From Actinomucor elegans (Eukaryota; Mucoromycota; Mucoromycetes; Mucorales; Mucoraceae), in NCBI GenBank assembly GCA_026027325.1, contig JAMSLZ010000001.1, positions 4,340,001 through 4,404,000 on the forward strand: a stretch of 64,000 nt of DNA, given 5' to 3'. Positions 1 to 11,478 of this stretch are shown here, one piece after another. How positions within the stretch are numbered: the stretch's first letter is position 1; every line of letters starts with the position of its first letter. Position numbers and translations under genes: made by a program. The notes beneath the pieces were generated by a model. That model did not search any database, was not told the DNA's origin, and worked only from the letters and a program-made list of their open reading frames with translations.

Positions 1-487
1 ACTACGGATAGATGTGTTATAATAAGGCTGAGAGAAATAAGATCTTAACCTCTTTTATTAAATGACGAAAGCTTCATAGTAAAAACATAGATCCACCAAT
101 TCACTGAAAATAATCAAGTATATATTCAGTTCATACCTAAATGACATTATTACTATTTGAGTTTAACTCTCCCCCTTATATTATGTATGCTATGTAAGGA
201 TATAGAGGCGGACCTTGATTACTAATCATTTCTGTTTAGACATCACCAATAACCGACAACTGGCTGTCTCAGTCAGTTTACTTGAAGTAAAATTTTTCAA
301 TCAACATCATAAACTGGATATTAAGTTCTACATCAATATTTGCTCCTCTGAAGCAAAGTATATATTAAGAAGTGATGGTATTTAATTTAATGTAATTGAG
401 TGAAATATAAGCCATTAAAGAGTATGTCTAAAAATACAATATGAGAAACTGGGTATATAAGAACAAGAAGAGTAGGTGAATAATAAC
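1..487. other. Intergenic, downstream of the first transporter
   Basis: AT-rich sequence with stop codons in all frames. It presumably holds the 3' UTR of the minus-strand transporter that ends at 488. I see no coding exon, RNA gene or repeat that I can defend. Confidence 0.5.
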
Positions 488-2067
488 TTAATGTCTATGC
501 TTCTTGTTAAGGATCTCGTTGACGTCGATACCATACCAGCCGAATTGACGTCCGATTTCATCAATAGACTTTTGCTTGGTCTCTTGAATAAAGAAACAGA
601 TAAAGATAAATGCAGATAAAGCGATGCCAGCAAATATTAAGAAGGCATAATGATCGCAATGGTCCAGCATAGCAGGAAAAAAAAGACCAATGATAAAGTT
701 ACAGAACCAGTTAACGATTAAACAGCCCGAAGATGCAGAGCTAACAGCATAAGTAGGAAATGATTCCACAGTGATAATGGAAGGAACCAAGCCAAAGCCA
801 ATAGCGAAGTAACCAACGTAGAGCAGGACACAAGTGACTTCAACACTGCCCGTGTTGAATCCCAAGGCAATAGTCATAATCACACAAGAGATGGTCATAC
901 CAGCGCTAGAAATCAGCAAGAGTGTCTTACGACCAAGGTAATCAACAAGGAGAATGGCGATTATGGTAACAAAGACGTTCAAAATGGCAATACCAATAGT
1001 GACATATTTAGCTTTGGCACCAAAAGTATATTCAAAAATGTTGGTAGAATAGTACATGATCGCATTAATACCAGTCAACTGAGAAAGAGCGTGCAAAACG
1101 AAGAGTTTGGAAGCCAACAAAGGTAAGACGGGAACAGAGAAGAATTGGACTATACTGAGTTGCGGTTCAGGTTTAAAGGCTGTATTGCTGGGGCTACCAT
1201 TAATAGTAGAGGTAGTATGGAGACTAATGGCAGAGTCCTTATCATTTTCATAAACGAGTTTGGCACCACTACCTTGAGAAAGACCAGAAATCATATCAGC
1301 AAACTCGGTTTCAATGTTGCCATTACGGAGCTTTAGGAGCGCAATGCGAGCTTCATCGGTTCTGTTCTGATTGATCAGCCAACGAGGAGATCTAGCACAG
1401 AAAGGAAGGGCGATCATTTGGATGGTAGCGGGAATAGTAGTGATAGCAACCACGATTCTCCAACCAACAGAATTATTCAAACCAAGAGAGATGCATTCGA
1501 TGATCAGAATACCGGCAGTAGTGGAAAGCTGAAGAGTAGCAATAAGAGCACCACGATGTTTAGATGGAGCGATTTCAGAGACGTAAATACTGATGACACA
1601 ATTCATGAAACCAGAACCAATGCCAACGAAAATGTGACCTAAGGCGAGCTGACAAGAAGTAGTAGCAAGAGAAAGAAGAATAGCACCAATAAAGAAGTTG
1701 ACGTTCATGATAATCATGGAGTCACGGCGACCAAACTTGTTGGACATGTAACTGTTGGTTAAGGCACCCAAAAGACCACCGATAGCGAACATACCAGTAA
1801 CAATACCCCTAAAATAAAAATTAAATAACATGAACAATTATCAATTCTAAATGCTTACCAAACCCACTCACTCATGGGTATGCACTCAGGGAGTGGAGAA
1901 TTAGGATAATATGTAACTTGGTAGCGTTCAACACCAGGACAGTATCGAACAGCATCGGAAGGTATATTCAATGCAGAAGTGTTAAGCCCCGTATTGAAAG
2001 TACCTAAAGATGCAATGATTGTACAAAAAATGAGGAATGGCGTTAAAGATTTTTTTTTTGAATCCAT
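488..2067 (-). CDS. MFS hexose transporter (sugar porter family), copy 1
   Basis: Predicted plasma-membrane sugar uptake protein of the major facilitator superfamily, sugar porter family. Two exons, 2067-1859 and 1808-488, joined in phase 2 through a 50-base intron with a GTAAGC donor and a TTTTAG acceptor, giving 509 residues. The start MDSKKKS opens the first exon. Visible family motifs are NKFGRRDS after the second membrane segment, ARSPRWL before the central loop, QLTGINAIMYYS in segment 7, DYLGRKT between segments 8 and 9, and QETKQKSIDEI at the C-terminal end, in the usual order for a 12-helix transporter. The substrate is probably a hexose, but sequence alone does not settle this. It is paralogous to the plus-strand gene at 27749-29331, with the same exon structure and intron phase. 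The frame is intact, with no stop or frameshift seen. Confidence 0.92.
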
Positions 2068-2649
2068 TAAATGATGTTGTTAATTATATGAAAACAGTTT
2101 TTGAAGGATAGAAGAAAGCCTCTTGCATTTATATGCTTCTTGAATCAGCCAATAACATAACACCATTTTCAGTATCACCCCATAAACGAAATCGATTATC
2201 TAAATGGAATTTTTCGGCGGCTGTTAAATATCCATTGGAGCGAGTTTATGAATCGATATTTTGACATCCCATCAAGGTTTTGATCGACATACCATCTGCG
2301 CTATAAAAAATTTTTTTTCAAGGGTTATTACTAATTTTCATTTTCATTTTCAAAAAGAAGTTCTATTTATGCAAAGTCATTGTTTAGTATATGCTGAATT
2401 TACACTTTAATTTCCTGGAATCAACCATTTATATTAAAAGCAAAAAGACTCTTACGGAACAAAAGGGAAAATACAATGGAAGATAAAAGGGTATATCGAT
2501 TCATTGTAATGTCTTTTGTAGCTCAGAGGAGAAAAGAGGATTCTAAGGAAACAGACGGAGGAATAGATTTATTATATTATATTACATCAACTGCAGCAAG
2601 CAGATGGCATAATATTGACCCGATAAGAAATCAGTAATGTTTGATCAAA
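2068..2649. other. Intergenic, upstream of transporter 1
   Basis: Promoter side of the minus-strand transporter that starts at 2067. AT-rich. No convincing coding exon or RNA gene was seen. Confidence 0.4.
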
Positions 2650-2847
2650 TCATTTTTGGCAGGAATCCAAGGGAGTGAGTTGAGTATATGAGATATTGGG
2701 CTTTGGATCGAAAAAAGGGTGTGTAGTCGGAGGCAAGGTATACCACGTATTGCTTAGAGAGACGATGCGGTTGAAAACAGTGTTGTGAAAGGATTCTCTG
2801 AGTAAACCAGTCCAGCCTCTAGTAAATGCTGAGGTTGCATTCAATGC
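2650..2847 (-). CDS. Unidentified C-terminal exon (partial model)
   Basis: On the minus strand a clean acceptor (ATTTACAG, ending at 2848) is followed by 65 codons in one open frame. They begin ALNATSAF and end LDSCQK plus TGA. The composition (aromatic, Trp and Pro residues, few Lys/Ile runs) looks more protein-like than the surrounding AT-rich sequence. I could not find the upstream exon with confidence: a short run starting MAVASIAYAFTW lies just 5' but reads into a stop without a good splice. I do not recognise the family. It could be the last exon of a small gene or a gene remnant. Confidence 0.28.
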   Translation of the reverse strand, partial: ALNATSAFTRGWTGLLRESFHNTVFNRIVSLSNTWYTLPPTTHPFFDPKPNISYTQLTPLDSCQK

Positions 2848-4375
2848 CTGTAAATAGATATTAAATGTACATAATGGAATATAAAATTCCAAGTAAAAGC
2901 GTATGCGATGGACGCTACAGCCATTCTAAAGAGGCTTAAGTCCTTTATCACTTTTATAATCGAGCATACGTCCACTTGAATATTATTGTTTTTATGAAAC
3001 CTACGCTTGAATAATTTAAATCAACTGCGCCAAGAGCAATTGATAGATCTTTAATAATGACTGTTATCTAGAATAAGAGTTTACGATGTTAATGTATGTA
3101 CTTGTACAACGCTATAAGCTTCTGATACATTTGATCTTTATACAAATGTAGAAATTATATATATATATATCTAATACTAGTAAAGTACAGCTAAATATAT
3201 GACACGCATAGAAAAAGACGTATTAAAGTATACTTTATCATATACACTCATTCTCGCTGAAAGATTTTCCAGTCCTTGCTTGCATTGGATTTAAGCTCAA
3301 ACTAAGAAATCCAGTGCAGATTCAATATTAACTCCATATCACGTGGTACAATGCACTTGAATAATCTGCATCGAACAAAACAGTTTAACAAACATAATAT
3401 TGAATTACAGCACTATATATGTATATCATGCGGCTAAAAGATGGTTCTATCTAGCAATACATTATTGAATAAACATTCCTAATTGGTTTACTATGGACTT
3501 TCTTATCTTTATATAATGTGTACTTTAAACTTTTAACTCTAAATCAAGAAATAGAATATTAACCTTTTTTGAGAACAATGTAATACACAAATTATGTTTG
3601 GAGCTTTTTATTTAGGTTTATTTTGATATCTAAGTTAGAACTATCTATTCTCTCATGGCCAAACGCCACATTATAAATATTCCTAGAGCTTTGTACATAC
3701 CATGCCATAGTCTGAATAATAAGAAGAGCATAAGCTGATTAGATTTTACGGTACAGCTTGTTTTCTGTGAATGACAAACTCATAGTGGTTGCAGAATATG
3801 TTTACCTAATGTCTATCTCGGTTTAATAATGGATCCGATTTGGTGCTATCTATAAAAAAAACGTTCATTTTACGATCTATCTAGCTTTATTCATGAGAAC
3901 AAACTGTTTCATCTATTGACACCTTTCACAATTAGTATACTTTGGTACTGGGCTTGTTTCTCTTTCCTTCTGGAGACTTTTATACCCAGTGCCTCTCCAA
4001 AATTTTATGCTTGTCAAGTCCAAAAAAAAAAACTTTTTGATGCATCTGTACCAAAGCTATTTGTGATACCTGGAACGAGCGTGTTAAATGGACTGAGCGA
4101 TCAGGGAAGACGAGCAAAATTACTTTGTAAGGGTAATGGGGGGTATAGTGTTTAATGGATCTCAAACAAATGTATCCAAATTCCATATATTTTTGGTTAG
4201 AGAAGCTTCTATTTAAAAGAAGCTGCTAATAATCATTGACAGATGACTTTTGCATACCAAGAAATAAATGCCAAGAGCATTACTACTATAACACAATAGT
4301 GCCAAGCAACGTACTGCATATTTACAATACATTGCGCTTATACTTTTTATTTCATTTGCACATTCTAAATAGTAT
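2848..4375. other. Gene-poor stretch between the orphan exon and SFT2
   Basis: About 1.5 kb of AT-rich sequence, including a short AT run near 3155-3170 and a 10-base A run at 4022-4031. Short open frames near 3916-4186 on both strands have low-complexity composition and no start or splice context, so I do not call them genes. Confidence 0.4.
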
Positions 4376-5290
4376 TCAAATGGGTAGCACTGAAACAGCT
4401 CGGCTTCCAAGGTATGATGTTCCGTATCTCAAAGTTGAAACACCTCCGGGAATATAAGACACCACGTACCTAGGTCCAATTTGTCAGCCTCTTTATCCTA
4501 TGTAGCTTGCTTTTACTTACCATATCAAAGCAATCACTTGAATAACCGCGAACAAAACTGTTAATATTAAAACACGAAGCTACAACATTACCATTAGTCC
4601 ATATTTCCCTCCTAGGTCCAATACAAACTTACCCCCAAAGCTGCATATAACGTCAGAATCATGGATCCTACATAGGATATAGAAAACGGTAATCTTTCCT
4701 TTGATATCATATGTTTGATATGCGCTAAGGGACCACGTAGTAACGCTACACTGACTAAAACCAGGATACTGCCCACTTGAAAATGTATACTTGTTAGCTT
4801 TTATGCATTATTATAGTCTATTGCTTTCTTACAAGTAAATGTAGCTGCAAATTTGCCCATGAAAAGTGGCAAAAAGAAAAATGACTGAATGAAGCTTGAT
4901 TAGTCGACATAAAAAGGATATTTGTTTGAACTTACTAAAGTAAAGCAGCCAATGCCAAGAGCAAGACATAAAGCAAACGCCATTACTCGCTATTGTAACC
5001 AAAAGGTCAATTATCTCGATCTCTCTTTTCTGTTTATGCATGCATGCTTACTTCTACTCGAGAAAGCTGATACCAAGGCTCTTCTTCTTCTTCTCCATTG
5101 CTACCCAGCGGTATATAACCTTGTACTGAATTGGTTACATTAGAAAAGGCGTTGGAAGCAGAGTCGCGAAACGATTGAAATGCTGAGCTTGGGCCCGAAG
5201 TATTCGTTGGTAATGATATGCCTGTATTGTTATTTCTTGATAATTGGAAATTACGAAGCGAGTTTTGAATGTATTCTCGGTTTGCGACAT
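4376..5290 (-). CDS. SFT2: Sft2-family Golgi membrane protein
   Basis: Sft2 is a four-helix membrane protein of the late Golgi, linked to fusion of endosome-derived vesicles with the Golgi. Six exons fit well: 5290-5052, 4989-4936, 4884-4833, 4775-4633, 4579-4521 and 4469-4376, all with GTAAG donors. The spliced product shows the family pattern in order: an N-terminal part with QNSLRNF, an acidic run followed by PWYQLSR before helix 1, then LRGPLAHIKHM, KERLPFS and finally SYIPGGVSTLRY near the C-terminus. The length is close to that of yeast Sft2 (about 215 residues). One problem exists: the only nearby ATG (5290-5288) is one base out of frame with the rest, because the exons sum to 641 bases. 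Either one base is missing near 5280, or the true start lies in an unseen upstream exon. Confidence 0.82.
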
Positions 5291-6147
5291 TAAGTGTTAA
5301 TGTTATTAAGCAAGTATGATGAGAAAGGAAGAAAGAAAGAAGCTAAAGCAAATACTGGTCTTTTTTTTGGAGGGGATTAAATTTGGTTTTTCTTGAATAC
5401 ACGCCCCTTTGAAGTTCATTTTTCAAAACTTTGGATATAAAAACTTTGTTTTGGGACCATAATTAACAAGTATACTACAAATTCAATGTATTATGGCATA
5501 CACTAAGATATATTAAGAATGCAATCTTTCAGCATAAAATCCAAAGTGTAATACCATTGTTTGTTAAAAAAATCTACTTCATTTGACGTAAAATTGTATT
5601 TTATACAGCTTTTGCTAATAGACTACATATTTACATCAGCGTTTGCATTATCTAGGAACGGGTTGAGTTCTGAATCAAATTTTTGATGATGGTTGTACGG
5701 TGAAGATTTAAAATAATGGTGACTAAACTGCTATGAATATTTGACATCCACCTTGATTAATAGAAAAGGGTATACACAAAATGAACATTAATGGATCTTG
5801 TAGAAAAATAAGTTGCACCTTCAATGATGTTAAAATCATTTTCCCTCAAACCCATAGATCGTTATTTCAGAGAAAGTCAATTTGGTTGATACATCTTGCC
5901 CTATTAACAATGGAGCAAATGCGCCAAAATTCTTTACATGTACCATCCTATGGAATGTATCTATACTATTTAAAAGTGTATTTTGAAAGTGATTCGTTTA
6001 GAAAATATAGCAATATTTTAAAGATGGTATTTCAGACTATTACCTTTTGGATTTTTCTAAAACTGTCGCATGTTGACCATCGTATCTGATGAGCTATGCA
6101 TATCCAGAGTAAGCATCATCTACTACAATATAACCATTAATTAAATA

Positions 6148-6185
<38 letters not shown>

Positions 6186-6701
6186 GAATGCTCAACAAGC
6201 GTACTATACTCCCAGAGACAGACAGTAAATTATATATATACTTTAGGGATGACCACTAGATCTCTTGTTGGACCATGTCAATTATCGGATCTCATTAGCG
6301 GCAGTTTGTGATCGGAAAGAACTACTACACACGTTTTCTAGAACAAGTACCTGACTAAAGATAAATTATATATGTCCTATGTTCACATCAATATATATAA
6401 TACATAGCAATATTTAACCATCTTTAGGTAGCTCGATCAATCTCCGTTTAATGCTGCATTTCATTATACACGCTCAAAATGAATTGATGTATTTGGCAAG
6501 ATATTAATAATGACCTTCTTCATTAACAACTTTTTTGACTGATAGTTTCGACACCATTTAGTTTGGATCAATGATTAAAAAGTATTTCCAAGTTGACAGC
6601 CGTTTGTGCTTGCATTTGCATGTCATATAGTCATTTTAAACTCGAATACTGATTATGTGAATGTACAATAGTGGCAAGGTAGCCATAAATTTATTAAATG
6701 A
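5291..6701. other. Intergenic with a 33-base poly(A) tract
   Basis: About 1.4 kb between SFT2 and the cyclin gene, both on the minus strand. It contains an uninterrupted run of 33 A at 6149-6181, which may be slippage-prone or the scar of a retroposed sequence. A 102-codon plus-strand frame at 5781-6089 is rich in Ile, Phe, Lys and Ser with no recognisable motif; I regard it as chance. Confidence 0.45.
6149..6181 (+). repeat. Poly(A) tract, 33 bases
   Basis: Uninterrupted A run, the longest homopolymer in the window on the plus strand. Confidence 0.95.
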
Positions 6702-8321
6702 TTAATTAATATAGTATCGATTGATCCAATCGCGCACAAAGATGCTTGCTTTTGATAGCTTCTTGGTCGACCATTTTTTAAAGAAAGCATCATGGGTGAC
6801 AGGTTGAGATAGGTATTCGAGCATGCATTCGACAGTAGACTTTAGTTCATCAGGAGCATAGCCAGAAAACTTTGTAAGCGTTGCATTCCATTTGCCTTTA
6901 GCCAGCATTTTCTTCGATAACCATAACGCGGCAGCAGCAATTCGAGAAGGTCTCACACCAATAAACGAGTGATCTACCAATGATATTTCCATAAAATACT
7001 TTGCTAATGTGCGTGTATGGATATCACAATGCATTTCTTCAGTACAGATACGACGTAAAAAGTTGAGCGGATTGGGGTAACAAAGATGGAAATCCAAGAC
7101 CTGTAAAACGAAACGTTCTGCTTTAATTAATTCATCTTCTTTGACTGCTTTGTCTGTCATGAACAAAAAGTCTTGGATAGTAGGACATGTCATTTCTTCA
7201 AACTTGGTCGCAATGAATAAAGCAGTAATGCCTACTAGTTGCAGTTTACCAAGCACCACTGTTCTTAAAGATAAGAAACGGTCAATGATGTTGACGGCCA
7301 AGAACAATGTTTCAGGCAATAAACCAAAGAGATAATGAATCTCAATGACCCAATCGACAAGAACACTGCGCATTTTCCAAGTGACTTCGTGTTGTTGGTT
7401 CAATGCATAGTGAGGATTAGCCATAGTGCCTACTTCTGCATCGTAAAGATAACCAAATATTTCACCCGCGTATTCGGCTACCAACATTGGGTCATTCCAT
7501 TGACTTTCTCTAAGTGCTTGGGTTGTTTGTAACATTGCTAACTTGGCGCGCTTTTCTTGCTCATTTTCATATTTAACTGTTTCTTCATTGAGGTCGAACG
7601 GTAAAGGTGGGGCATTAGGTGCAAATAATTGATTAGGGTGGGAGATATTGCCGCTTGTTTTTAACTTTTTCTCAGTTATTGGACAAGACGGCTCTTCCAG
7701 TGTTTCAATTGAACGTTTACAGCCGATGATATCTTTGCGATAGAGATGCTTTAGGCGTTGAGGCACAATGATGGGCAGGACAGGTACAATACACACTTCC
7801 TCTTCCTCTTCTTGTTCTTGGGCATATCGAGTTTCATTATCTTTAAAGAATGCTTCGACATTCTTCTTTTCAGACTGTTCAACTGTCGTTTGGTCAAGGG
7901 TATCTTGGTGTTTAATCGTTGATTTCTCTTCATCCACATAAACCTTTGTTGAAGATTCTTTTGGTTTTTGTATCTAGTATGAAATAAGTATGCAGTTCTA
8001 GCTCTACAGACACGCATCTATTTACCTTGAATGATTGATTAGTAAACTTGTTGCTTTTGTCTGACAAGATAGGTCTTTGTTGAAGCGGTTGTGGCTGTTT
8101 GAGTTGGTCTTGCAAAGGCCTCAATTTCGACATTAGGTTGATTGCCTTTCCAGACACATTCATAGGCTTTGTTGAGCCTGTAGGATTGTCATTTTCGCTT
8201 CTTGTACTGGCATCAACGGTTGTTCTTCTCAGGTTTTCCTAATTTATTACGCATGAGATGGGAAAATCAAGGCACGAACACAAAGAAAATAGCTTACACG
8301 TTGTTTAATTCCGTGGTTCAT
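6702..8321 (-). CDS. G2/mitotic-specific B-type cyclin
   Basis: Activating partner of the Cdk1 kinase for entry into mitosis, acting in the nucleus and at spindle poles. Three exons, 8321-8298, 8238-8026 and 7973-6702, give 502 residues. The first exon encodes only eight residues and was chosen because its phase, GTAAGC donor and ATG all agree. The cyclin box begins near residue 240 with the diagnostic MRSVLVDWVIEIH. It continues through LPETLFLAVNIIDRFLS and FIATKFEEM, followed by the C-terminal cyclin fold with LLxP-type helices (YPNPLNFLRR). The roughly 230-residue N-terminus is polar, with a short poly-Glu tract. I see no textbook destruction box (RxxLxxxxN); the closest is RENL at residues 8-11, encoded across the first splice junction, and no KEN box. 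A mitotic B-type rather than a G1 cyclin is the confident call. Confidence 0.93.
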
Positions 8322-9014
8322 TATTAGACAAAGGAATGAAAACGAGTCCTTTTTTATATTATCTTTTAGTTCTAGTGTTGTATGGTAATCCTATCACAAT
8401 AAAAGAAGCAAAGAAATATAATAAAGAGGAACAATGAAGGAAAGATACGCTTTTCTTTGTTCTAACGAGAGCGAATGAAAAGGAGTAATATCAAGCAACA
8501 ATCTTACAGTTAAAAAAATTTATTGTGACGTTGGCTGCTCGCGTTAAAAGACGTGTTTTCGCAGTTAAACTTCCGACGCGTAAAACTGTAAATTTCTGAT
8601 GGACTTTATTCATTATGCTAACTCTGACCGCGTTTTTTTACTATATATATTTATATACTTGATATGCTAGTTATTGATGTAGAATACAATACTATTTTTA
8701 CGTTATCCGATGTGAAAAGTAATTCTTTCAAGTTTACGATACAAAAGTCGAATCAAGGTATGAAAAGATCAATTTTGGATTGGAAACAAACCTTAAAAGA
8801 TGGTAAGACGTCTAAACAACTGCCACCTAATTAAAGAAACGGTACAGTTTTTAATCCCTCTTAAAGGATTGAAAATATAAGCAGGTTCGATCTAGATACT
8901 CTATAGAGCACCCTTGAATCTTTTCTGAAGGTTTGAATTGGACTATGCATGCGGGTATTAGCCCAAGAAACGCGTAAAAAAAAAAATCGCGTCATTGAAT
9001 CAATGACTCGTTTA
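8322..9014. other. Cyclin promoter region
   Basis: Upstream of the minus-strand cyclin and downstream of the gene ending at 9015. AT-rich, with a slightly more GC-rich patch around 8528-8590 containing several CGCG and ACGCG words. ACGCG is an MluI-cell-cycle-box-like core in fungi, which would fit a cyclin promoter, but this is only suggestive. Confidence 0.3.
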
Positions 9015-10400
9015 TTACACCCTTGATTTATACTTGGAATTACGTCTACTAATTCTGTTCCATAATGGGCCATAATCCGCCTCTCCTTCGTCATCTTCAT
9101 ATACATAATAAGGTCTTGTACTTGTATGGCGCGATCGACTTGGATGATAAGGCTGGGTATAATATTCTTGTTCTTCTTGGTCAATATATAGTTGTTCTTT
9201 TTCAGGGTAATAATTAGGATACGTGTCCAATACGTGTTGGTTATCATCTTCTATCACGATCTCTTCATCATATTCTTCATCTTCGGGTTCGTCTTCACCT
9301 TCTTCCCGTTCAAAATATATGATAGCAGGCTTTTCTGCAAACCTCACCTTTTTCTTATTCAATGTTTGTGATGGTGGTGGCTGTCGCTGTGGTATGGTTT
9401 TCTTTCTCTGAAGCCTTTGTTCTATTTGAGGGCTGAGATAGTTGGTTGGCTTTGGTTGCAATTGAACAGGTTTTCTCTTGATTTGTGTATTGATTGGTTG
9501 TGGTGATGACTGCTGCGGTGGTTGCTGTTGCTGTTGGATGTATTGCATCTGCTGATGATGCAACATTGGAGAAGGCTGAGGCGATAATAGTTGATGGTGA
9601 GGATGATAATTAGCTGGTATAAACATATTGTTATACGTAGTAGCTGCATTAACAATGGATTGGGCCGCTGCCATAACTGAAGCATAATTGGATTGATTGA
9701 ACATACTGTTGGTGTTATTGTACATCATCCCTGGATGATACATGCCTGAATTGTTGGTGTTATGATAGGGATTCATCATCGTATTGGGCATCAATTGAGG
9801 TAGAAATGATTGTGAGGGAGGGAATGGATGCGTGTTCAAGATATTGCTATAGATATTTATTGTATTATCTGAAGTTTGAATAGGACAGTCCGTAGGCTGA
9901 TTTGGCTGAAAAAAGATGCATATCCGCTGTACATTGTCCCATATCCCTTTAGGCATCTTTTTAAATTTGGAAGCATACTGATTATCGCTGGCTGGGTTAG
10001 GGTCCGTATTTCCTCGCAGATCCAATACGATGATTTTGATTGATCTGTCTGGCCTTTCGTCAGTTATCTTGGGAAGCCGACCTTCTTTTTTGATTCCAGT
10101 CACTATATGCAAAATGTTAGTTTTTAAATCAACTCTATAGATATTAGTTATACCCATGATAACTGGAGGTATTCCACTTGGCGTGGTCCGTCGTCTGATT
10201 CGAACATGAGGATCCGGCTTACTAGAAGAACAATGAACATAGAGTAATACAGGATCATTCTCACCACATATAGTAGTAGAATCAAGGTTGGTTAAATGCG
10301 GGGAATCCAGTTTGAATAACGGTTGATTAGAGTAAAGAAAAAAAAAGAATAACGAAAAGGAAAAGAAAACAATATCTGTATTTGGGGCGATGTTTTTGCT
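9015..10400 (-). CDS. Q/N-rich protein of unknown function, start unresolved
   Basis: A long open frame ends at 9015. The first in-frame ATG is at 10157, giving 380 residues, but the frame stays open to about 10400. The upstream part is protein-like (PHLTNLDS, PDPHVRIRRRTTPSGIPPV), so the N-terminus is probably longer and starts from an ATG I could not place; a pyrimidine-rich tract at 10335-10380 may be part of an intron. Layout: a basic/beta-rich N-terminal block (RRRTTPSGIPPV to VLDLRGN) that may be a folded domain, a middle rich in Asn, Met, Gln and Pro with a Q run near 9515-9535, a lysine-arginine patch, then a highly acidic stretch and a Tyr-rich tail. I do not recognise the family. 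The composition would suit a transcription or RNA-associated regulator, but that is inference. A few bases of the 5' boundary are uncertain. Confidence 0.6.
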   Translation of the reverse strand, partial: SKNIAPNTDIVFFSFSLFFFFLYSNQPLFKLDSPHLTNLDSTTICGENDPVLLYVHCSSSKPDPHVRIRRRTTPSGIPPVIMGITNIYRVDLKTNILHIVTGIKKEGRLPKITDERPDRSIKIIVLDLRGNTDPNPASDNQYASKFKKMPKGIWDNVQRICIFFQPNQPTDCPIQTSDNTINIYSNILNTHPFPPSQSFLPQLMPNTMMNPYHNTNNSGMYHPGMMYNNTNSMFNQSNYASVMAAAQSIVNAATTYNNMFIPANYHPHHQLLSPQPSPMLHHQQMQYIQQQQQPPQQSSPQPINTQIKRKPVQLQPKPTNYLSPQIEQRLQRKKTIPQRQPPPSQTLNKKKVRFAEKPAIIYFEREEGEDEPEDEEYDEEIVIEDDNQHVLDTYPNYYPEKEQLYIDQEEQEYYTQPYHPSRSRHTSTRPYYVYEDDEGEADYGPLWNRISRRNSKYKSRV

Positions 10401-11478
10401 AAAGCTGGCTCCTATTTATGGTACTGTATAAGCCTTCTTTTCCACCAGAAAGAACCAACGTTTATGTCAAAGAATGTTCTTTACTAAAGAAAAAGAAAAA
10501 CAACCCTATATTGTATGGGTGCCTATCCTATGACAAAACTATAATACGTACCACCTTGCTATTGTCACGCACAAAGATCAAACCAAGAAATGCTTTTACT
10601 GTATCTTGGGTAACAATCACCTTGATCATCGTAACAAAAAAAAACAAAAACAAAATACATTTAAATGGTTCACTATATCAAATAGAATGAAACAATACGT
10701 ATATACGAACAATACTATATTGCATCTATTGTTAAAATATCCAGCTGCATCAATCAGGTCAAACTGCTGTTGGTGAAATAAAGTAATAGTAATGCAGGTT
10801 GTCGTAGAACACTAAGCCCTCGGATTCCTCTTTTTTTTTGTGATGACTTGTGGCTATGAAATTAATTTCATTGAAAAGAGCTCATATTTTTCTACGTTCT
10901 TTCCAAGAACCATTGATTGACCTTGGTTGGATGTTGAACTAACTATACATACTAGTAGTGTGTAGATGATGGAATATATTTTAATCTCCTCTTCAATTGT
11001 CATCTCGACAAAGATTGGTCTCTGGCACCTGAATCCATTGATACACTACTGTAAAAATTACTTCATTAGAAAGATCGCCTTCGTATCAATAGATTTACCA
11101 GAGTAGATTGTCTGATATCGACTCATTGTTGATTGAAAGAGCTATGTATCTGTGATTTTGATGGATGTGGCCTGAGCATCGCTTCATTCCCCGCTTAGAT
11201 ATGCCATTTGAACAGTAATCTAGCTCTTGTGTCTGTCTACATTCATGTGGAGCTATAAAGTTTAACTCATTGAAACGAGTTGGGTTTGGCTTATTGTTGA
11301 ATTAGACAGAATGAGGTCGCTCGAGTACGCTAATGACTAAATTTATCATTGCAACTATACATGAATTAATACAATAGAAAAAAAAAGACGTTTTATATAG
11401 ATATATACGTTTAGATAAGAAGAAGGAAGATGACATTCACAAAATTTGATGCAGTCATACAAAGAGCTGAAGGGATTT
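10401..11478. other. Intergenic between the Q/N-rich gene and SNF5
   Basis: About 1.1 kb of AT-rich sequence with no exon I can support. It contains loosely similar phrases to the dispersed repeat described elsewhere (for example around 11120-11150) but these are too diverged to call. Confidence 0.35.

Noticed and set aside
5781..6089. 102-codon plus-strand open frame beginning MNINGSCRK
   Set aside because: Low-complexity AT-driven composition, no motif and no splice or promoter context. Probably chance.
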